Of a stretch of 49,578 nucleotides of DNA, positions 8,845 to 17,731 are shown piece by piece. Origin of the DNA: JBFEUI01 sp041547565 (GTDB taxonomy: Bacteria; Pseudomonadota; Gammaproteobacteria; Thiohalomonadales; Thiohalomonadaceae); assembly GCA_041547565.1 (NCBI GenBank), contig JBFEUI010000004.1, positions 1-49,578 on the forward strand, in the 5' to 3' direction. Under the pieces are notes generated by a model that was not told the DNA's origin, searched no databases, and saw only the letters and a program-made list of their open reading frames with translations. A program made the position numbers and the translations under genes. Position 1 is the stretch's first letter, and each line of letters starts with the position of its first letter.

Positions 8845-8903
8845 GCAGGCCGTCCCGCTGCGGACAGTGAAACACGTTCAATCCCGACTGCCGATCAAAT
8901 CAA

Positions 8904-8926
8904 GGCAGTGCGGCTGCCGCCCTGCC
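8904..8926 (-). terminator. Possible terminator after glmS
   Basis: GGCAGTGCGGC and GCCGCCCTGCC form a stem of about 11 pairs with one mismatch and almost no loop. On the minus strand it begins 6 bases after the glmS stop and is followed by TTGATTTGATC, a weak T-rich tail. Confidence 0.4.
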
Positions 8927-8931
8927 CCGAC

Positions 8932-10764
8932 CTACTCCACCGTCACCGACTTGGCGAGGTTGCGCGGCTGGTCTACATCGGTGCCCTTGATCACGGCGAC
9001 ATGATAGGCGAGCAACTGCAGCGGCACCGAATAGACGATCGGCGAGATCGCCTTGTCGGTCGGTGCGATATCGAGCACCGTCATCCCCTCGGCCGGTGCG
9101 ATACCGGACTCGACATCGGCAAACACAAACAGTTCGCCGCCGCGTGCGCGCACTTCCTGCAGGTTCGATTTGAGCTTGTCGAGCAGTGCATCGTTGGGCG
9201 CCACCGCCACGATAGGCACCTCCTCGTCGACCAGTGCCAGCGGACCGTGCTTGAGTTCCCCGGCCGGGTAACCTTCGGCATGGATGTAGGAGATCTCCTT
9301 GAGCTTGAGTGCCCCCTCCAGCGCCACCGGGTAGTGCACACCGCGCCCGAGAAACAGGGCATTGTGCTTGCGCCCGAAGCGCGAGGCCAACTGCGCGATC
9401 TGCGTATCCAGTTCCAGCGCGTGCTCGATCATCAACGGCAACTGGCGCAGCTGTTCCACGATATTGGCTTCACGCTCGGCGGTAAGCGCATGACGCCGTC
9501 CCAGCACCACGATCAGCAGCAACAGCGCCACCAGTTGCGTGGTGAAGGCCTTGGTGGAGGCAACGCCGATCTCCGGCCCGGCGCGGGTCATCAGCACCAG
9601 GTCGGACTCGCGCACCAGCGAGCTCTCCGGCACATTGCAGATGGCCAGGGTGTGCGCATAACCGCGCTCTTTTGCCGTACGCAGCGCGGCCAGGGTATCG
9701 GCCGTCTCTCCCGACTGGGAAATGGTCACAAACAGCGTGTTGGCCTGCACCACCGGCTTGCGGTAGCGGAACTCGCTGGCAACCTCCACGTGACAGGGCA
9801 GGCCGGCCAGCGTCTCGAAGCCGTAACAGGCCAGCAGACCGGCATGGTAACTGGTACCGCAGGCGACGATCTTCACCTGCTCAATAGTGTCGAAAATGGC
9901 CGCGGCCGCGGGACCAAAGCTCTCTTCCAGCACGCGATTATCCCCGATGCGCCCCTCCAGCGTCTCGGCGACGGCGGCCGGCTGCTCATAGATCTCCTTG
10001 AGCATGTAGTGGGCATATTCACCGCGTTCCACGGCATCGGCGCTCAACTCGCTGTGGTGCACGGGGCGTTCGACCGGCTCACCGTGTTCATCCAGTATCG
10101 TCACGCCCGCAGGCGTGATTTCGGCAATGTCGCCCTCCTCCAGGTAGATGAAACGCTGCGTGACGTGAATCAGTGCCGCCACATCGGAGGCGATGTAGTT
10201 GCCGCTCTCGGCAAGGCCGATCACCAGTGGACTGCCGCGGCGTGCGGCAATCAGCCGGTCTTTGTCCTCGGTGCTGATCACGCCCAGGGCGTAGGCGCCC
10301 TCAAGATCGGCCACGGTACGGCGCACCGCCTGCAGCAGGCCGTCGCTCTCATCCAGATAGCGGTGCAGTTGATGAACGATCACCTCGGTATCGGTTTCAG
10401 AGGTAAAGGCGTAACCCGCCTCGCACTGCGCCGCTTTCAGCGCCTCGTAATTTTCGATAATGCCGTTATGCACCACCGCGACGCTGTTCTGGCAGACGTG
10501 GGGGTGGGCATTGTTTTCAACCGGAACACCATGGGTGGCCCAGCGTGTATGGGCAATGCCGATCACCCCTTCTGCCGGTTGGGCGGCAAGCGCCTCCTGC
10601 AGCACCTGTATCTTGCCGGGCCGGCGCACACGATTGATACAGCCGTGGCTGTCGAGCACCGCAATACCCGCAGAATCGTAGCCACGATACTCCAGGCGCC
10701 GCAGCCCCTCGAGCAGGGTTTCCACCACGTCCGTTCCGGCTGCCGCGCCAACAATGCCACACAT
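8932..10764 (-). CDS. glmS: Glutamine-fructose-6-phosphate aminotransferase (isomerising)
   Basis: Makes glucosamine-6-phosphate from fructose-6-phosphate and glutamine, the first step to UDP-GlcNAc for peptidoglycan and LPS. 610 aa, the usual length. The N-terminus MCGIVGAA exposes the nucleophilic Cys after Met removal. The glutaminase domain covers about 1-225. Two SIS domains follow, with sugar-phosphate loops such as VACGTSYHAG and TISQSGETADT, and the C-terminus ends in PRNLAKSVTVE, typical of GlmS. It lies 73 bases after glmU in the same direction. That gap is filled by a phased 7-base repeat array. I see no glmS ribozyme, and none is expected outside Gram-positive bacteria. Confidence 0.98.
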   Translation of the reverse strand: MCGIVGAAAGTDVVETLLEGLRRLEYRGYDSAGIAVLDSHGCINRVRRPGKIQVLQEALAAQPAEGVIGIAHTRWATHGVPVENNAHPHVCQNSVAVVHNGIIENYEALKAAQCEAGYAFTSETDTEVIVHQLHRYLDESDGLLQAVRRTVADLEGAYALGVISTEDKDRLIAARRGSPLVIGLAESGNYIASDVAALIHVTQRFIYLEEGDIAEITPAGVTILDEHGEPVERPVHHSELSADAVERGEYAHYMLKEIYEQPAAVAETLEGRIGDNRVLEESFGPAAAAIFDTIEQVKIVACGTSYHAGLLACYGFETLAGLPCHVEVASEFRYRKPVVQANTLFVTISQSGETADTLAALRTAKERGYAHTLAICNVPESSLVRESDLVLMTRAGPEIGVASTKAFTTQLVALLLLIVVLGRRHALTAEREANIVEQLRQLPLMIEHALELDTQIAQLASRFGRKHNALFLGRGVHYPVALEGALKLKEISYIHAEGYPAGELKHGPLALVDEEVPIVAVAPNDALLDKLKSNLQEVRARGGELFVFADVESGIAPAEGMTVLDIAPTDKAISPIVYSVPLQLLAYHVAVIKGTDVDQPRNLAKSVTVE

Positions 10765-10779
10765 AGAAAGATCCTAAAA

Positions 10780-10849
10780 CGAAATTCGTAAAGCGTGAAT
10801 CGTAAAACGAAAACCGCGAGCTTTCACGTCTTACGTCTCACTTTTCACG
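10780..10849. repeat. Phased heptamer inverted array between glmU and glmS
   Basis: Ten consecutive 7-base units without a phase slip. From 10780: CGAAATT, CGTAAAG, CGTGAAT, CGTAAAA, CGAAAAC, a central CGCGAGC, then TTTCACG, TCTTACG, TCTCACT, TTTCACG. The first half follows CGTGAAN and the second its complement, so the array is a degenerate dyad. The glmU stop codon (10838-10840) and its last codons lie inside it. The array ends 15 bases before the glmS start. Confidence 0.85.
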
Positions 10850-12217
10850 TTTTTTAATCGGCCGCGTCCAGCCCTTTATCGAATGCTGTTTACTGCGACT
10901 GATGCTCAACTCGCCTGCCGGCGCATGGTGGGTGATGGTGGAGCCGGCACCGATGGTGGCATCCTCGCCGACCTCGACAGGTGCAACCAGCTGGCTGTCG
11001 GAGCCGATGAAGGCACGATCGCCGATCACCGTGCGATGCTTGTTAGCGCCGTCGTAATTGCAGGTGATGGTACCGGCACCGATGTTGACCTGGTTGCCCA
11101 TGGTGGTATCACCCACATAACTGAGGTGGTTGATCTTGGAGCCCTCGCCAATGGTGCTCTTTTTCACCTCGACGAAGTTGCCGACCTTGGCCCGTGCGGC
11201 CAACTCGGTACCGGGACGCAGCCTCGCATAGGGACCAACCTCACAGCCCTCGCCCACCACGCTGCTCTCCAGCACGCTCATGGGGTGCACCACGGTGCCA
11301 TCACCCAGGGAGACATTGCGCAGCACGCAGTTGGCCCCGATGCGCACCCGGTTACCGAGCGTCACCCTGCCCTCGATCACCACGTTGATATCGATGCTGA
11401 CATCCTGGCCGTGTTCCAGGCTGCCGCGTAATTCAAAACGTGCCGGGTCGGCCAGGGTCACACCGGCGCGCATCAGGCGTTCGGCCTGACGCTGCTGATA
11501 GACCCGCTCCAGGTGGGCCAGCTGTACCCGGTCGTTGACGCCCAGCACCTCGTCCACGTCATGGGCCAAAACGGCATCAACCGTCACACCATCATTGACT
11601 GCCAGGGCGATGATATCGGTCAGGTAGAATTCGCCCTGGGCGTTGGCGTTGTCCAGTTGCCGCAGCCAGCCGCGCAAACGCTCACCCTGGACCGCGAGGA
11701 TGCCGCTATTGCCCTCGCGGATGGACTGCTCGTCCTCACTGGCATCCTTCTGCTCCACGATGCGCTGCACACGGCCCGACGCATCGCGCACGATGCGGCC
11801 GTACCCAAAGGGATTATCCAGTAGCACGGTGAGCAGAGCCAGATCGCCCTGACGGGCGCTGGCCACCAGTCTCTGCAGGGTATCGCCCCGTACCAGCGGC
11901 ACATCGCCGTAAAGCACCAGCACCACGGCATCATCGGCCACAGCCGGCATGGCCTGCTCCACCGCATGTCCGGTGCCCAGCTGCTCGGCCTGCTCCACCC
12001 ACTGCACCGCCTGAGCGGCAAGGGTCTGGCGCACCTGTTCCCCGCCATGCCCGTACACCACGTGGATGCTGTCGGCAGCCAGCCCGTGGGCCGTGTCGAT
12101 GACATGCGCCAGCAGGGGCTTGCCCGCCAAAGGGTGCAGCACCTTGGGCAGGGCAGAGCGCATCCGCGTACCCTGTCCGGCAGCTAGGATGATGACTTCA
12201 AGTGGGGTTGCAGACAT
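10838..12217 (-). CDS. glmU: Bifunctional UDP-GlcNAc pyrophosphorylase / GlcN-1-P acetyltransferase
   Basis: Catalyses acetylation of glucosamine-1-phosphate and its uridylylation to UDP-GlcNAc. 459 aa, normal length. The N-terminal Rossmann uridyltransferase carries LAAGQGTRMRSALPKVLHPL at about 11-30 and DVPL near 105. The C-terminal left-handed beta-helix has hexapeptide repeats (IGANCVLRNVSLGDGTVV and on) with the acetyltransferase segment VEVKKSTIGEGSKINHLSYVGD and NIGAGTITCNYDGANKH. The final residues KKREK are encoded by CGTGAAA-type repeat units, so the 3' end has been extended or replaced by the adjacent array. It lies in an slyD-glmU-glmS run. Confidence 0.98.
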   Translation of the reverse strand: MSATPLEVIILAAGQGTRMRSALPKVLHPLAGKPLLAHVIDTAHGLAADSIHVVYGHGGEQVRQTLAAQAVQWVEQAEQLGTGHAVEQAMPAVADDAVVLVLYGDVPLVRGDTLQRLVASARQGDLALLTVLLDNPFGYGRIVRDASGRVQRIVEQKDASEDEQSIREGNSGILAVQGERLRGWLRQLDNANAQGEFYLTDIIALAVNDGVTVDAVLAHDVDEVLGVNDRVQLAHLERVYQQRQAERLMRAGVTLADPARFELRGSLEHGQDVSIDINVVIEGRVTLGNRVRIGANCVLRNVSLGDGTVVHPMSVLESSVVGEGCEVGPYARLRPGTELAARAKVGNFVEVKKSTIGEGSKINHLSYVGDTTMGNQVNIGAGTITCNYDGANKHRTVIGDRAFIGSDSQLVAPVEVGEDATIGAGSTITHHAPAGELSISRSKQHSIKGWTRPIKKREK

Positions 12218-12250
12218 CGAAATCTTATAGCGTTATCTACTGCTCTTTAA

Positions 12251-12739
12251 TTAATGCATGGTCGGGCGTTTGTTGGGATTAACGCCCTGTGCCATCTCGT
12301 CGGCTGACGGCTCACGCACACCCTGTACCTTGACATGGAAGGTCACCGTTTTTCCCGCAAAGGGGTGATTCCCGTCCAGCGTGATGGTCCCGCTATCAAT
12401 ATGGGTCACCACCATCGTGATCGACTCACCCGCCTCGTTGCGAAACTCCGCTTCTGCACCCATCTTGCGGTACTCGGGGGGGACGTTCTCGATCTTGTCG
12501 CTGAAAGTCAGGTCGGCATTCCACTCACCAAAGGCCTCTGCCGGACTCAGTATCACCTCGACCGCATCGCCTGCCTGCTTGCCTTCCAGCGCCTCTTCGA
12601 TCTTTTCAAACAGGCCGTTTTCGCTGCCATGCAGGTAATCGACCGGCAGGTCGCTCTGTTCCAGCACCTGACCCGACTGGTCAACGATACTGTAGGTGAC
12701 GGTAACCACCTTATTGGCACCGACAATCTGCTCTGTCAT
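12251..12739 (-). CDS. FKBP-type peptidyl-prolyl isomerase, SlyD-like
   Basis: A 162-residue FKBP-type prolyl isomerase and likely chaperone of the SlyD family. The N-terminal FKBP half (VVTVTYSIVDQSGQVLEQS, DYLHGSENGLFEKIEEAL) is interrupted by the insert-in-flap domain (about 70-125) and resumes at TLDGNHPFAGKTVTFHVKV. It lacks the His/Cys-rich metal tail of E. coli SlyD and ends in a short Asn/Lys tail. I chose the ATG at 12739, with GGAGAAG upstream; the open frame continues 67 codons further but crosses the atp terminator. It has a paralogue at 30572-31054 with a His-rich tail. It is 33 bases ahead of glmU and probably co-transcribed with it. Confidence 0.92.
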   Translation of the reverse strand: MTEQIVGANKVVTVTYSIVDQSGQVLEQSDLPVDYLHGSENGLFEKIEEALEGKQAGDAVEVILSPAEAFGEWNADLTFSDKIENVPPEYRKMGAEAEFRNEAGESITMVVTHIDSGTITLDGNHPFAGKTVTFHVKVQGVREPSADEMAQGVNPNKRPTMH

Positions 12740-12762
12740 CGTCTTCTCCAACTTCCACCGAT

Positions 12763-12798
12763 AAAAAAAGGGGCAGTGTAGCACACCGCCCCTTTTAT
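12763..12798 (-). terminator. Intrinsic terminator of the atp operon
   Basis: On the minus strand AAAAGGGGC and GCCCCTTTT arms flank an inner GTGT/ACAC pair, and the stem runs into at least seven T. It begins 57 bases after the atpC stop. It also ends only 23 bases before the slyD-like start, so it lies in that gene's leader region. Confidence 0.85.
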
Positions 12799-12824
12799 AA
12801 CCCAAGGCGCGGCCAGCAAGCCAA
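12795..12824 (-). promoter_or_regulatory. Possible sigma-70 promoter overlapping the atp terminator
   Basis: On the minus strand TTGGCT, 18 bases, TTATAA. The -10 overlaps the 5' edge of the terminator stem. A start near 12788 would omit the left arm from the transcript, so slyD-glmU-glmS RNA would escape the terminator. This is inferred from spacing only. Confidence 0.35.
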
Positions 12825-12854
12825 GCCTGGATTTCACTAATTGTGAACAAGCGC

Positions 12855-13289
12855 CTAGCTGCGTGAGCCCTTGGCCTTCTTGCGCAGGTGCTGAATCGTC
12901 TGCAACTGGGCAACCGCCTCGGCCAGCTCGGCCTCGGCACGGGCGTAGTCGATATCGCTCTGGCGATCCTTCAGTGCCTGCTCGGCACGCTGCTTGGCTT
13001 CAACGGCCTTGGCTTCGTCCAGGTCATGGGCGCGCACGGCGGTATCGGCCAGCACGCTCACCACATGGGGCTGGATCTCGAGCATACCACCGGAGACGTA
13101 GAAGAAATCCTCCTCGCCCCCCTGCTTCACGACACGCACTTCGCCGGGCTTGAGCTGGGTCAGCAACGGAGTATGGCGGGGATAGATCCCCACCTCACCC
13201 ATCACCGCCGGGGCAAAGACCTGCTCCACGGTACCGGAGAAGATCTCGCCCTCGGCGCTGACGATGTTCACATGCATAGTCATAGACAT
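12855..13289 (-). CDS. atpC: ATP synthase F1 epsilon subunit
   Basis: Epsilon subunit of F1, part of the central stalk and an intrinsic inhibitor of ATP hydrolysis. 144 aa. The N-terminal beta-sandwich (MHVNIVSAEGEIFSGTVEQV, GEVGIYPRHTPLLTQLKPGEV) is followed by a C-terminal helical hairpin rich in Ala/Glu/Arg (about 90-144). It is the last gene of the atp operon, 26 bases after atpD, followed by a strong terminator. Start ATG at 13289; an internal ATG two codons on is also possible. Confidence 0.97.
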   Translation of the reverse strand: MSMTMHVNIVSAEGEIFSGTVEQVFAPAVMGEVGIYPRHTPLLTQLKPGEVRVVKQGGEEDFFYVSGGMLEIQPHVVSVLADTAVRAHDLDEAKAVEAKQRAEQALKDRQSDIDYARAEAELAEAVAQLQTIQHLRKKAKGSRS

Positions 13290-13315
13290 AGCTATTACCC
13301 CGCTCTTGTAACGGT

Positions 13316-14692
13316 TTACAGAGTCTTCGCTTTCTCAACCGCTTCGTCGATGGAACCGATCATGTAGAACGCCTGCTCGGGCAGGTGATCGTATTCGCCT
13401 TCGACGATGGCCTTAAAGCTGGAAATGGTGTCTTTCAGGGAAACGTATTTACCTGGAGCACCGGTGAAGACTTCCGCTACGAAGAACGGCTGGGAGAGGA
13501 AACGCTGCAGTTTACGTGCACGGGCTACAACCAGTTTGTCATCCTCGGACAGTTCATCCATACCCAGAATCGCGATGATGTCGCGCAGCTCATTGTAACG
13601 CTGCAGGGTGGACTGCACCTTACGGGCAACATTGTAGTGCTCTTCACCCACAACCAGCGGGTCGAGGATACGTGAGGTGGAGTCCAGCGGATCGACCGCG
13701 GGGTAGATACCCAGCTCGGCAATCTGGCGGGACAGTACCAGGGTCGCATCCAGGTGAGCGAAGGTCGTGGCCGGTGACGGGTCGGTCAGGTCATCCGCAG
13801 GGACGTATACGGCCTGGAATGAAGTGATGGAACCGGTCTTGGTGGAGGTAATACGCTCCTGCAGCACACCCATCTCCTCGGCCAGGGTCGGCTGGTAACC
13901 TACCGCTGAAGGCATACGACCCAGCAGTGCGGATACCTCGGTACCGGCCAGCGTGTAACGGTAGATGTTGTCGACGAACAGCAGTACGTCACGACCTTCG
14001 TCACGGAAGTTCTCCGCGATGGTCAGGCCGGTCAGGGCCACACGCAGACGGTTGCCGGGCGGCTCATTCATCTGGCCGTAGACCAGGGCGACCTTGTCGA
14101 GTACGCCGCCTTCATCCATCTCGTGGTAGAAGTCGTTACCCTCACGGGTACGTTCACCTACACCGGCGAATACAGAGAAACCGGAGTGCTCAACGGCGAT
14201 GTTACGAATCAACTCCATCAGCGTTACCGTCTTGCCTACACCGGCACCCCCGAACAGACCGATTTTACCGCCCTTGGCGATAGGCATAACCAGGTCGATA
14301 ACCTTGATGCCGGTCTCCAGGATATCTACCGAGGCAGACTGGTCCGCATAGGCAGGCGCCTCACGGTGGATAGGCATACGCTCATCGGTCTCAACCGGGC
14401 CGGCCTCGTCAACCGGATTACCCAGTACGTCCATAATACGGCCCAGTGTGGCCTGGCCAACCGGGACAGTAATCGGTGCACCGGTGTTGTTCACGGCCAT
14501 ACCGCGCTTGACACCATCGGTGGAACCCATTGCGATAGCACGGACAACCCCGTCGCCCAGCTGCTGCTGAACTTCCAGCGTCAGGCCGGCCTCATCAACG
14601 GTCACCGCATCGTAGACCTTCGGCATGGCATCACGCGGGAATTCCGCGTCGACGACCGCACCGATGACTTGTACAATTTTTCCAGAACTCAT
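13316..14692 (-). CDS. atpD: ATP synthase F1 beta subunit
   Basis: Catalytic beta subunit, 458 aa, normal length. P-loop GGAGVGKT at 148-155, catalytic GERTREGNDFYHEM following, and DELSEDDKLVVARARK near 380-395. The start is ATG at 14692, preceded by AAGGGGA. An in-frame start six codons upstream lacks support. Sits between atpG and atpC in the standard order. Confidence 0.98.
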   Translation of the reverse strand: MSSGKIVQVIGAVVDAEFPRDAMPKVYDAVTVDEAGLTLEVQQQLGDGVVRAIAMGSTDGVKRGMAVNNTGAPITVPVGQATLGRIMDVLGNPVDEAGPVETDERMPIHREAPAYADQSASVDILETGIKVIDLVMPIAKGGKIGLFGGAGVGKTVTLMELIRNIAVEHSGFSVFAGVGERTREGNDFYHEMDEGGVLDKVALVYGQMNEPPGNRLRVALTGLTIAENFRDEGRDVLLFVDNIYRYTLAGTEVSALLGRMPSAVGYQPTLAEEMGVLQERITSTKTGSITSFQAVYVPADDLTDPSPATTFAHLDATLVLSRQIAELGIYPAVDPLDSTSRILDPLVVGEEHYNVARKVQSTLQRYNELRDIIAILGMDELSEDDKLVVARARKLQRFLSQPFFVAEVFTGAPGKYVSLKDTISSFKAIVEGEYDHLPEQAFYMIGSIDEAVEKAKTL

Positions 14693-14734
14693 GACAGTTC
14701 CCCTTAACAATATTTAAAAATCTTTCGCCTATGC

Positions 14735-15598
14735 CTAGACTGCCGCGGCGCCGCTGACGATCTCGGACAGCTCCTGGGTAATCGCAGCCTGACGGGCCTT
14801 GTTGTAGGCCAGCTCCAGCTCATCAATCATGTTGCCGGCGTTGTCGGTGGCCGCCTTCATCGCAACCATTCGAGCCGCCATTTCGCAGGCAATATTCTCG
14901 ACAACACCCTGATAGACCAGCGATTCCACATAGCGCATCAACAACGCGTCCAGCACATCCTTGGCCTCGGGCTCATAGATATAGTCCCAGTGATGGCGCA
15001 GCTCTTCCTCGAGTTCAGACGCCTTGATCGGCAGTAGCTGCTCGACCTGAGGCTTTTGCGTCATGGTATTGACGAACTCGTTGTAAACCAGGATGAGCTG
15101 GTCAATCTCGCCGCTGTTGTAAGCGTCGAGCATCACCTTAACGGTACCGATAATCTCTTCCAGGCGCGGCGCATCACCGAGATGGCTGGTATCAGCTACG
15201 ATGCTGCCACCCACTCGCTTGAAGAAACCAAAGCCCTTTGAGCCGATAGTGCACAGCTGCACCTCGGCACCCTTGTCCCGCCACTCCTTCATGGTGGTGA
15301 CACCGGCCTTGAACAGGTTGGTGTTCAAACCACCGCACAGACCGCGGTCGGTGGAGATCAGGATAATGCCGACCTTCTTCACCTCGCGCTCGATCATGTA
15401 GGGGTGCTTGTACTCGGGATGGGCCTGGGCCAGATGGCCGATAACCCGGCGGATGTTTTCGGCATAGGGACGAGTGGCCGCCATGCGATCCTGCGCCTTG
15501 CGCATCTTGCTGGCAGCCACCATTTCCATGGCACGGGTGATCTTCTGAGTGTTCTTGACACTCTTGATCTGCGTACGAATCTCTTTTCCGCTTGCCAT
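14735..15598 (-). CDS. atpG: ATP synthase F1 gamma subunit
   Basis: Central rotor shaft of F1, 287 aa. The N-terminal helix (ASGKEIRTQIKSVKNTQKIT, AMEMVAASKM) and C-terminal helix (ATDNAGNMIDELELAYNKAR, QAAITQELSEIVSGAAA) form the coiled-coil that enters the hexamer. The Rossmann part has STDRGLCGGLN. GGGGGAC precedes the ATG at 15598. Order and spacing with atpA and atpD are standard. Confidence 0.98.
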   Translation of the reverse strand: MASGKEIRTQIKSVKNTQKITRAMEMVAASKMRKAQDRMAATRPYAENIRRVIGHLAQAHPEYKHPYMIEREVKKVGIILISTDRGLCGGLNTNLFKAGVTTMKEWRDKGAEVQLCTIGSKGFGFFKRVGGSIVADTSHLGDAPRLEEIIGTVKVMLDAYNSGEIDQLILVYNEFVNTMTQKPQVEQLLPIKASELEEELRHHWDYIYEPEAKDVLDALLMRYVESLVYQGVVENIACEMAARMVAMKAATDNAGNMIDELELAYNKARQAAITQELSEIVSGAAAV

Positions 15599-15616
15599 TA
15601 TTGCGTCCCCCGCGTA

Positions 15617-17158
15617 TTACCAGGTGTGGCTGGCCTTGAATTGCTCCAGAGCCTCACGCAGTGCGTTTTCGATCTGGTCGTTATAGTCGCCGCTCTCATC
15701 GATCTGGGCCAACAGTTCGGCCTTTTCAGACTTCAGATAGGCCTGCATGGCATCTTCGAAGTCGACCACCTTGTTCACCTCGACATCATCCAGGAAGCCC
15801 TGGTTGGCGGCGAACAGGGAAACGGCCATTTGCGCTACGCTCATCGGCGAGTACTGGAACTGTTTCATCAGTTCGGTTACACGCTGGCCACGCTCGATCT
15901 GCTTGCGGGTCGACTCGTCCAGGTCAGAGGCGAACTGGGCGAAGGCCGCCAGCTCACGGTACTGGGCCAGGTCAAGACGTACACCACCACCGAGCTTCTT
16001 GATGATCTTGGTCTGGGCGGAACCACCAACACGGGATACCGAAAGACCCGCGTTAATCGCAGGACGGATACCGGCGTTGAACAGGTCCGACTCGAGGAAG
16101 ATCTGACCGTCGGTGATGGAGATAACGTTGGTCGGTACGAACGCGGATACGTCACCGGCCTGGGTCTCGATGATCGGCAGCGCGGTCAGAGAACCGGTCT
16201 GGCCCTTCACCTTGCCGTCGGTGGCCTTCTCCACGAAGTCGGCGTTAACACGTGCGGCACGCTCCAGCAGGCGCGAGTGCAGGTAGAAGACATCACCCGG
16301 ATAGGCTTCACGACCCGGCGGACGACGCAGCAGCAGCGAAACCTGACGATAGGCCCAGGCCTGCTTGGTCAGGTCATCGTATACGATCAGGGCATCTTCA
16401 CCCTTGTCGCGGAAGTACTCACCCATGGTGCAACCGGAGTAGGGTGCGATGTACTGCATGGCAGCCGACTCGGCAGCGGTCGCGGCAACAACGATGGTGT
16501 GCTCCATCGCGCCGTGCTCTTCGAGCTTGCGTACCACAGCGGCAACGGAGGAGGCCTTCTGGCCAACCGCAACGTAGATACACTTAACGCCGGTGCCTTT
16601 CTGGTTGATGATGGCATCAACGGCCACTGCGGTCTTACCGGTCTGGCGGTCACCGATGATCAGCTCACGCTGGCCACGACCGATTGGCACCATGGCGTCG
16701 ATAGCTTTCAGACCTGTCTGCAGCGGTTGGTCAACCGACTTGCGCCACAGTACGCCGGGGGCGATCTTCTCAATGGGAGAAGAAGACTCGGCATTGATGG
16801 GACCTTTACCGTCGATGGGGTTACCCAGGGAATCGACCACGCGACCAAGCATGGCTTCACCTGTGGGGACCTCCATAATGCGACCGGTACACTTGACGCT
16901 GTCGCCTTCGGAAATGTGCTTGTAGTCACCGAGGATTACGGCACCGACGGAGTCCTGCTCCAGGTTCAATGCCATACCATAGGTGTTGTTAGGAAACTCC
17001 AGCATCTCACCGGACATGACGTCAGCCAGGCCGTGGATGCGGGCAATGCCGTCGGTCAGGCTGACCACGGTGCCCTCGGTGCGGGCCTCAGTGGCTGCCT
17101 CAAAACCGGCAATGCGTTTTTTGATCAGTTCACTGATTTCAGATGGATTTAATTGCAT
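15617..17158 (-). CDS. atpA: ATP synthase F1 alpha subunit
   Basis: Non-catalytic nucleotide-binding subunit, 513 aa, the same length as in E. coli. Walker A GDRQTGKT at 169-176, arginine-finger region ISVTDGQIFLE-like (SITDGQIFLES), and the N-terminal delta-binding segment LNPSEISELIKKRI. The start ATG follows an AGAGGA ribosome site. Lies between atpH and atpG. Confidence 0.98.
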   Translation of the reverse strand: MQLNPSEISELIKKRIAGFEAATEARTEGTVVSLTDGIARIHGLADVMSGEMLEFPNNTYGMALNLEQDSVGAVILGDYKHISEGDSVKCTGRIMEVPTGEAMLGRVVDSLGNPIDGKGPINAESSSPIEKIAPGVLWRKSVDQPLQTGLKAIDAMVPIGRGQRELIIGDRQTGKTAVAVDAIINQKGTGVKCIYVAVGQKASSVAAVVRKLEEHGAMEHTIVVAATAAESAAMQYIAPYSGCTMGEYFRDKGEDALIVYDDLTKQAWAYRQVSLLLRRPPGREAYPGDVFYLHSRLLERAARVNADFVEKATDGKVKGQTGSLTALPIIETQAGDVSAFVPTNVISITDGQIFLESDLFNAGIRPAINAGLSVSRVGGSAQTKIIKKLGGGVRLDLAQYRELAAFAQFASDLDESTRKQIERGQRVTELMKQFQYSPMSVAQMAVSLFAANQGFLDDVEVNKVVDFEDAMQAYLKSEKAELLAQIDESGDYNDQIENALREALEQFKASHTW

Positions 17159-17183
17159 AATCTGTGTCCTCTTGGGGTCCGGT

Positions 17184-17720
17184 TCAGTGCATCAGCTCTG
17201 TTGCAAGCTTGTCGAGCTTGCCGACAACCGAACCATCGATGACCATGTCACCTGCGCGAATCACGGCGCCGACGATCAGCGACTCGTCAATCTTGCACTC
17301 AAGGGTGACTTCACGGCCTAGGCGATTTTTCAGGGCCTCTGCGATGGCGGCCTGCTGGGCATCGTTCAGGGCAGAGGCGGAGACCACCTCGGCCTGAATC
17401 GAGCCTTCGGCCTGGGCGCGGGCAACTTCATACAACTCGGCAATCTCCGGCAGGAACGCAATACGGTCGTTCTCCGCCAGGGTACGAATCAGATTTTTGC
17501 CGTGCTCGTTGAGCCCCTCACCGCAGATATCGATAAACAGCTCAGCGAGCTGTTCACTGCCCAGCTTGGGATTGTCGATAACCGCGGCCATCTCCTCGTT
17601 GGAGGCAATAGCAGCGGCCAGCGCCAGCATCTCGGACCAGCCGGTAAGCTCACCCTGTTCCTGGGCCAGATCGAAAATCGCCTGAGCGTAGGGTCGTGCG
17701 ATCGTAATTTTTTCAGCCAT
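17184..17720 (-). CDS. atpH: ATP synthase F1 delta subunit
   Basis: Delta subunit joining F1 to the peripheral stalk, 178 aa. The N-terminal six-helix domain begins TIARPYAQAIFDLAQEQG and the C-terminal domain has LGREVTLECKIDESLIVGAVIRAGDMVIDGSV, the conserved OSCP/delta signature. Follows atpF by 11 bases and precedes atpA by 25 bases. Confidence 0.97.
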   Translation of the reverse strand: MAEKITIARPYAQAIFDLAQEQGELTGWSEMLALAAAIASNEEMAAVIDNPKLGSEQLAELFIDICGEGLNEHGKNLIRTLAENDRIAFLPEIAELYEVARAQAEGSIQAEVVSASALNDAQQAAIAEALKNRLGREVTLECKIDESLIVGAVIRAGDMVIDGSVVGKLDKLATELMH

Positions 17721-17731
17721 TGCTGCCGACC

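Noticed and set aside
8932..10764. glmS ribozyme or riboswitch upstream of glmS
   Set aside because: The 73-base leader is occupied by the heptamer array and glmU end, and is too short for the ribozyme.
7987..10791. Long plus-strand open frame (934 codons)
   Set aside because: It is antisense to glmS and the MFS gene, rich in His/Gln/Arg without domain logic, and a GC-driven shadow.
12740..12940. N-terminal extension of the SlyD-like protein
   Set aside because: It would run through the atp terminator and atpC 3' end, and residues are unlike the family. ATG at 12739 has a ribosome site.
15404..17152. Long plus-strand open frame (582 codons)
   Set aside because: Fully antisense to atpG and atpA, whose products are unmistakable.
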